A program made the translations under genes and the position numbers. This document shows, piece by piece, positions 4,864 to 7,377 of a stretch of DNA of 7,377 bases; position 1 is the first letter of the stretch, and each line of letters opens with the position of its first letter. Origin of the DNA: Nitrososphaerales archaeon TH5896 (lineage in GTDB: Archaea > Thermoproteota > Nitrososphaeria > Nitrososphaerales > Nitrososphaeraceae); assembly GCA_014523625.1 (NCBI GenBank), contig JAATVP010000264.1:1-7377 (forward strand), written 5' to 3'. The notes beneath the pieces are model-generated. The model did not search any database and had not been told where the DNA came from. It saw only the letters and a list, made by a program, of their open reading frames with translations.

Positions 4864-4884
4864 AAGCAAATGTGGTTGTAGAAT

Positions 4885-4974
4885 ATGCGAAGGAGCACTG
4901 GAGGCTCGAACTTGCTCATAATTGTTGGAATCGTGGGTTTGGTAGTAGCCTTAATCGTGGGAGTTCTGATATGA
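4885..4974 (+). CDS. 29-residue single-span membrane protein (small ORF)
   Basis: The ORF reads M-R-R-S-T-G-G-S-N, then an unbroken hydrophobic stretch from about residue 10 to 29 (L-L-I-I-V-G-I-V-G-L and on to G-V-L-I), stopping at TGA 4972. Two arginines at the N-terminus predict the N-end in the cytoplasm, with the helix spanning the membrane and almost nothing outside. A G-x-x-G pattern (G15-I-V-G18) could support helix packing with a partner. There is no family match. A T-rich stretch at 5104-5123 may terminate the transcript. The ORF could be a chance frame; the promoter spacing and uninterrupted hydrophobic segment argue that it is real. Confidence 0.5.
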   Translation: MRRSTGGSNLLIIVGIVGLVVALIVGVLI

Positions 4975-5103
4975 CGTGGGATCTTGAGATGGTGAGTTAT
5001 CGGTCTACCTTATCTGTACTATGCAGTGCATTATATCAAAAATGCTAATTCTTATAATTGAGTGAAAATGGACGAGCTCGTTTCCTAACTCCAGCCTTAT
5101 AGA

Positions 5104-5123
5104 TTTCTTTTTTGCTCTTTTTG
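5104..5123 (+). terminator. T-rich tract
   Basis: TTTCTTTTTTGCTCTTTTTG lies about 130 bases after the small membrane ORF ends and about 70 bases before the SnoaL relic. It would serve as an archaeal terminator for the former. The interval 4975-5103 shows no gene; it holds an 11-bp near-palindrome, ATGCA-G-TGCAT (about 5022-5033). Confidence 0.4.
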
Positions 5124-5194
5124 AACCAGAATTTGACCAAACTCTTAATACATAGATAGCAAACCTTACTGGTCACATCTGATCTTTATTTGGT

Positions 5195-5582
5195 ATGTCC
5201 AACTCACAACACACCACAATAGCTCATAAGTTTGTTGATGAAATATCTAATGAGCATAAAACAGAGGAGCAGAGGACTTCGTTACGCCTAAATTTACCAT
5301 GGGATGGGTGAAGAGGTTAAGGGTCTGGAGGACTTCAAAAAGTGGGTGGCAGAAGATCTTTCTGCGTTTCCAGATATGAAAATAACAGTACTAGATAATT
5401 TCGGAGATCAAAATAAAATCACCATTAGATGAATCTTAGGAGCTACGCATCAAAAGGACTTTGCTGACTTCCCTGTCACTCATAGGAAGTTTGAGACTCA
5501 AGGAGTTGATATCTTTCATTTTGAAGGAGACAAAATCAAGGAGGCATGGACTGTTTGCGATTTGTCTGTATTGATCCAGTAA
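5195..5582 (+). pseudogene. SnoaL-like (ester cyclase / NTF2-fold) pseudogene
   Basis: Joining three frames rebuilds a protein of about 129 residues, a normal size for SnoaL-like proteins. Frame one starts at ATG 5195: M-S-N-S-Q-H-T-T-I-A-H-K-F-V-D-E-I. Frame two (from about 5269) gives A-E-D-F-V-T-P-K-F-T-M. Frame three (from about 5304) gives M-G-E-E-V-K-G-L-E-D-F-K-K-W-V-A-E, then D-L-S-A-F-P-D-M-K-I-T-V and, after a TGA at 5430, G-A-T-H-Q and Q-G-V-D-I-F-H-F-E-G-D-K-I-K-E-A-W. In the family the TGA position is normally Trp (R-W-x-x-x-G-T-H), so TGG to TGA explains it. Two one-base losses explain the frame changes. Related intact proteins are small alpha+beta barrel enzymes or binding proteins of varied substrate. 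This copy cannot make a full product, and its promoter region has no clear TATA box. Confidence 0.8.
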
Positions 5583-5680
5583 CTAAATTGTTCAAAGTAC
5601 TAACTTTGAGCAAAATAGTCTACTATAAGGCTTGGTCCGTAGCAGACTCTACAACTAGATACATAGGTTTGCAAAAAACC

Positions 5681-5689
5681 ATATATAAG
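5681..5689 (+). promoter_or_regulatory. TATA box surviving ahead of the PfkB relic
   Basis: ATATATAAG preceded by AAAAAACC (a purine-rich BRE-like element) predicts a start near 5711-5715. The PfkB N-terminal frame begins right there with a TTG at 5716, so a promoter seems to have outlived its gene. Confidence 0.5.
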
Positions 5690-5715
5690 TTCCCTCTCAA
5701 ATATTTGGCGGGGCA

Positions 5716-5847
5716 TTGAGGACAATAGACAGCCTAAAAAACGGTAGCATCAGCAAGACCATTGCAGTAATGCCAGACTTTTCTATGGACAGGATTTTGA
5801 CTTTCCCTGGGAAAGGCATCGGGATTCTATTCTTTATTGCCAAATAG
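5716..5847 (+). pseudogene. N-terminal fragment of a PfkB-family sugar kinase
   Basis: From the TTG at 5716 the frame reads L-R-T-I-D-S-L-K-N-G-S-I-S-K-T and then I-A-V-M-P-D-F-S-M-D-R-I-L-T-F-P-G-K. The I-A-V-x-x-D-x-x-x-D-R-I pattern is the first beta strand and substrate-binding Asp region of ribokinase-like (PfkB) enzymes. After about 5815 the frame loses meaning and stops at 5845. The C-terminal half of the same kind of protein continues in the next frame. The start codon is uncertain: no ATG lies at the expected place, which may itself be a lesion. Confidence 0.65.
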
Positions 5848-6184
5848 CTATAATGGCAATGACTTAAAAAACGCTGCAAAAAAACTAGCATCTAAATTCA
5901 GAATGTCAGTTGAAATTCATACAATCAAGGGAACATCCTGGTCTGACGGATCAGAGACATCTTTTGTTAGCTCTATTAAGGTCAGACCTAAGACACTTAC
6001 TGGTGCAGGAGATTCTTGGGACTCCGCAAATATCGTGGCACACTTGTTAGAATTAGGACCAACTGAGAGATTGTTATTTTCAAATGCTTATTCAGCATTA
6101 TATGTCATGAGCTCTGACAGAGAACCTGCAACCTTAAACAAATTACTCAAGTTCATTAAACAAGAATACAAGAATTTAAAATAA
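5837..6184 (+). pseudogene. C-terminal half of a PfkB-family sugar kinase
   Basis: The 115 residues from the TTG at 5837 contain N-G-N-D-L-K-N-A-A-K-K-L-A, V-E-I-H-T and, at residues 56-62, G-A-G-D-S-W-D. This last is the PfkB signature whose Gly-Ala-Gly forms the anion hole and whose Asp is the catalytic base for phosphoryl transfer to a sugar hydroxyl. Helices follow as in the family C-terminus (A-N-I-V-A-H-L-L, then A-Y-S-A-L-Y-V-M). Intact members have about 300 residues; with the N-terminal fragment only about 160 remain. The central substrate-binding and lid region is therefore missing. The frame is also open a little upstream (A-S-G-F-Y-S-L-L-P-N-S), so the junction lies near 5812-5825. 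A functional short kinase is very unlikely. The interval 6185-6448 holds no clear gene. Confidence 0.75.
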
Positions 6185-6448
6185 GATATGCTCAAAGTCT
6201 TAAGCGATATTAAATTATATCTTCATTGTTATATTCGATAATATGGTTACATAAGTCTCGTATGGAAAGGAGTAGCGATCACCCTTTAATTAGTAAAACA
6301 AGTCATCGAAAAGTCCTCTCCTTCTCCGTGTATTATTATAATAATAGTCATCATACTCGCCATTTCTATAATGATATTGGTGAATGTAAACAAGTGTCAT
6401 TTAAAATCTTATTTGAAATTCATTCATTCCACTAAACATCCAAGAAGC

Positions 6449-6456
6449 TTATATAT
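6449..6456 (+). promoter_or_regulatory. TATA box for the 55-residue membrane ORF
   Basis: TTATATAT is centred about 27 bases before the ATG at 6480, the spacing of a leaderless transcript. It is one of the best TATA boxes in the window. Confidence 0.6.
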
Positions 6457-6479
6457 TTAGGCCTTTTCATAGTCAGCTC

Positions 6480-6647
6480 ATGAAAACTGTCCAGGTTTTG
6501 ATCTTGATCATTATTGCGGTATTCATAATCGTAATGTTCGCGACGTTCTCGTTCTTATTTCACTTTTTCTTTATGATCCCTGTTACTACAACGCCGACAT
6601 TAGATGGGCAAGGGCTATTTTTGTCTCCCTTTATACCTCAGATTTGA
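6480..6647 (+). CDS. 55-residue membrane protein (small ORF)
   Basis: The protein starts M-K-T-V-Q and then has a long hydrophobic region over residues 6-33 (V-L-I-L-I-I-I-A-V-F-I-I-V-M-F, then F-S-F-L-F-H-F-F-F-M-I). This is enough for one long span or a tight helix pair, or an uncleaved signal anchor. A short tail follows with V-T-T-T-P-T-L-D-G-Q-G and a hydrophobic end (L-F-L-S-P-F-I-P-Q-I). The single early Lys suggests N-in topology. No family is recognised. A strong TATA box at leaderless distance supports it as a real gene among relics. No T-tract terminator is seen directly after it. Coding status is an inference from promoter spacing and composition. Confidence 0.6.
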   Translation: MKTVQVLILIIIAVFIIVMFATFSFLFHFFFMIPVTTTPTLDGQGLFLSPFIPQI

Positions 6648-6664
6648 AAAAAGATCTAAAACGA

Positions 6665-6922
6665 TCACGGCACGAGATAAGGAGAAAGTGTCAGGAATAA
6701 ATCCGAGGCAAATCCTTTCTTTAAGCGCGCCTTGCAGCACTTGCAAGCTTGATATTGTTCTGGAGTGATTTTACCTTTAGCCAGCCTAACCTGTAACAAC
6801 TTTAGATGGTCTTGCCCGCTGTATCTGAGTCGGAGTATACCCGTCTGTTGCGGTGAAACTTCTTCCGGGTAATGCTCCTTGAGCTGTTTGATTCCACGCT
6901 CTCCACCTTCTTGATGTTCTAC
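6665..6922 (-). pseudogene. Start-less ORF fragment with SHOCT-like end
   Basis: An open frame of 85 codons follows a TAA at 6923-6925 and contains no ATG or GTG; the only TTG is far inside. It reads G-G-E-R-G-I-K-Q-L-K-E-H-Y-P-E-E-V, then P-Q-Q-T-G-I-L-R-L-R-Y, then L-K-L-L-Q-V-R-L-A-K-G-K-I-T-P-E-Q-Y-Q. The last segment has the L-x-x-L-x-x-G-x-I-T-x-E-E-Y/F pattern of SHOCT domains, short C-terminal helical pairs often attached to membrane proteins. Normal SHOCT would end soon after; here a Cys-rich run (A-C-K-C-C-K-A-R) and unrelated-looking residues follow. The lack of a start marks it as a 3' fragment of a decayed gene. Its amino-acid composition is clearly protein-like. Confidence 0.45.
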
Positions 6923-6982
6923 TTAGTGGTTCTTAAAAATATACTGAGAAAATTAACTATTCATCTACTTGCAGCGTATACC

Positions 6983-7186
6983 CTATATTCTTGATAACAA
7001 GTCCATCTTAAGTTTCTGAAATTCCTCTTCCGTTAATATTCCCTGTTTTTTGAGTTCGGTATATTTGATCAGCTTCTGGGTGAGGTCTTCCTGATGCGGT
7101 TGGGGTTGTTGTTGTTTTTGTCGTTGATAATGATATTAGGTCGCGGTACCGGTAAAGAAAAGTAGGAAGACTAAGCCACTACAACA
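6983..7186 (-). pseudogene. Membrane-anchored SHOCT-domain protein relic
   Basis: The C-terminal 50 codons read Y-H-Y-Q-R-Q-K-Q-Q-Q-P-Q-P-H-Q, then L-T-Q-K-L-I-K-Y-T-E-L-K-K-Q-G-I-L-T and E-E-E-F-Q-K-L-K-M-D-L-L, ending at TAG 6983. The segment K-Y-x-E-L-K-K-Q-G-I-L-T-E-E-E-F is a textbook SHOCT domain. In the same frame, upstream of a TAA at 7136-7138, lies G-L-V-F-L-L-F-F-T-G-T-A-T, the end of a membrane helix. The order membrane helix, Gln-rich linker, SHOCT is usual for such proteins, so the TAA looks like a nonsense change. The 5' end is missing: the frame meets another stop above 7186, inside the NTF2-like fragment. The interval 6926-6982 is spacer. Confidence 0.6.
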
Positions 7187-7377
7187 TCATCATGATAAAA
7201 CTCATGCACTTTCTTTAAATCATGAACCATAGTGGCTTCCCAGTAACGATCCAACGTGGCACGAATTTCCTGGTTCTTCAAGTATATCTTCTTGATTTTA
7301 TCGGTGGGCCAGATTATTAGCCTTCCTTTATGCTTCAAATACAAACTACTCACTTCTTTAATAACTCCAATGGAAAA
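7171..7377 (-). pseudogene. Truncated NTF2/SnoaL-like protein fragment (5' end outside window)
   Basis: The frame is open to the window edge; a GTG at 7353 is a possible start but the frame continues upstream as S-I-G-V-I-K-E-V. Residues N-Q-E-I-R-A-T-L-D-R-Y-W-E-A-T and then H-D-L-K-K-V-H-E-F-Y-H-D-D-V-V-V match the first helices and strand of SnoaL-like NTF2 proteins, where the chain normally continues for another 80 or more residues. Here it stops at TAG 7171 directly after V-V-V-A. The preceding part (L-Y-L-K-H-K-G-R-L-I-I-W-P, then T-D-K-I-K-K-I) does not look like this fold and may be a PRC-barrel-like strand region; that is a guess. The end coincides with the broken start of the SHOCT relic, suggesting that a deletion joined two genes. 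Confidence 0.55.

Noticed and set aside
5697..5891. Minus-strand 64-codon ORF over the PfkB relic
   Set aside because: It is the antisense shadow of the recognised PfkB N-terminal sequence.

Overview
The window looks like an accessory stretch of an ammonia-oxidising archaeon of the Nitrososphaerales (Thaumarchaeota), probably a low-GC, Nitrosocosmicus-like lineage. The lineage is inferred. It rests on A/T-rich DNA, archaeal TATA boxes about 22-28 bases ahead of start codons with no Shine-Dalgarno sequence (leaderless mRNAs), T-tract terminators, a secreted CHRD-domain protein with N-X-T-rich repeats, and relics of SHOCT, SnoaL/NTF2 and PfkB proteins. No tRNA, rRNA, CRISPR array or intact insertion sequence was found.

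Left part (1-1745): the 3' end of a beta-rich, probably exported protein (3-236); two small secreted proteins that look like paralogues (381-659 and 1096-1335), each with a signal peptide ending in ..AQ followed by N-M-T/Gly repeats; and a third small secreted protein on the minus strand (1458-1715). Middle (1751-4669): a frameshifted small protein gene (1912-2112 plus a detached 3' part), a cytoplasmic coiled-coil protein (2473-2967, minus), about 950 bases with no convincing gene (2968-3916), and a CHRD-domain protein with a four-copy 42-bp repeat (3917-4669, minus).

Right part (4670-7377): a row of decayed genes with two intact-looking small membrane ORFs among them. The relics are a SnoaL-like gene with two frameshifts and an in-frame TGA (5195-5582), a PfkB sugar-kinase gene with its middle missing (5716-6184), a fragment with a SHOCT-like end (6665-6922, minus), a membrane-anchored SHOCT relic (6983-7186, minus) and an NTF2/SnoaL-like fragment that stops early (7171-7377, minus). 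The membrane ORFs (4885-4974, 29 aa; 6480-6647, 55 aa) each have a TATA box at the spacing expected for leaderless transcription.

Two themes stand out. One is a concentration of short exported proteins whose mature N-termini are dense in N-glycosylation sequons and low-complexity repeats; a role in surface or matrix decoration is inference. The other is widespread gene decay by small indels, nonsense changes and internal deletions. No operons are evident: each gene seems to have its own promoter, and no multi-gene pathway can be reconstructed here.
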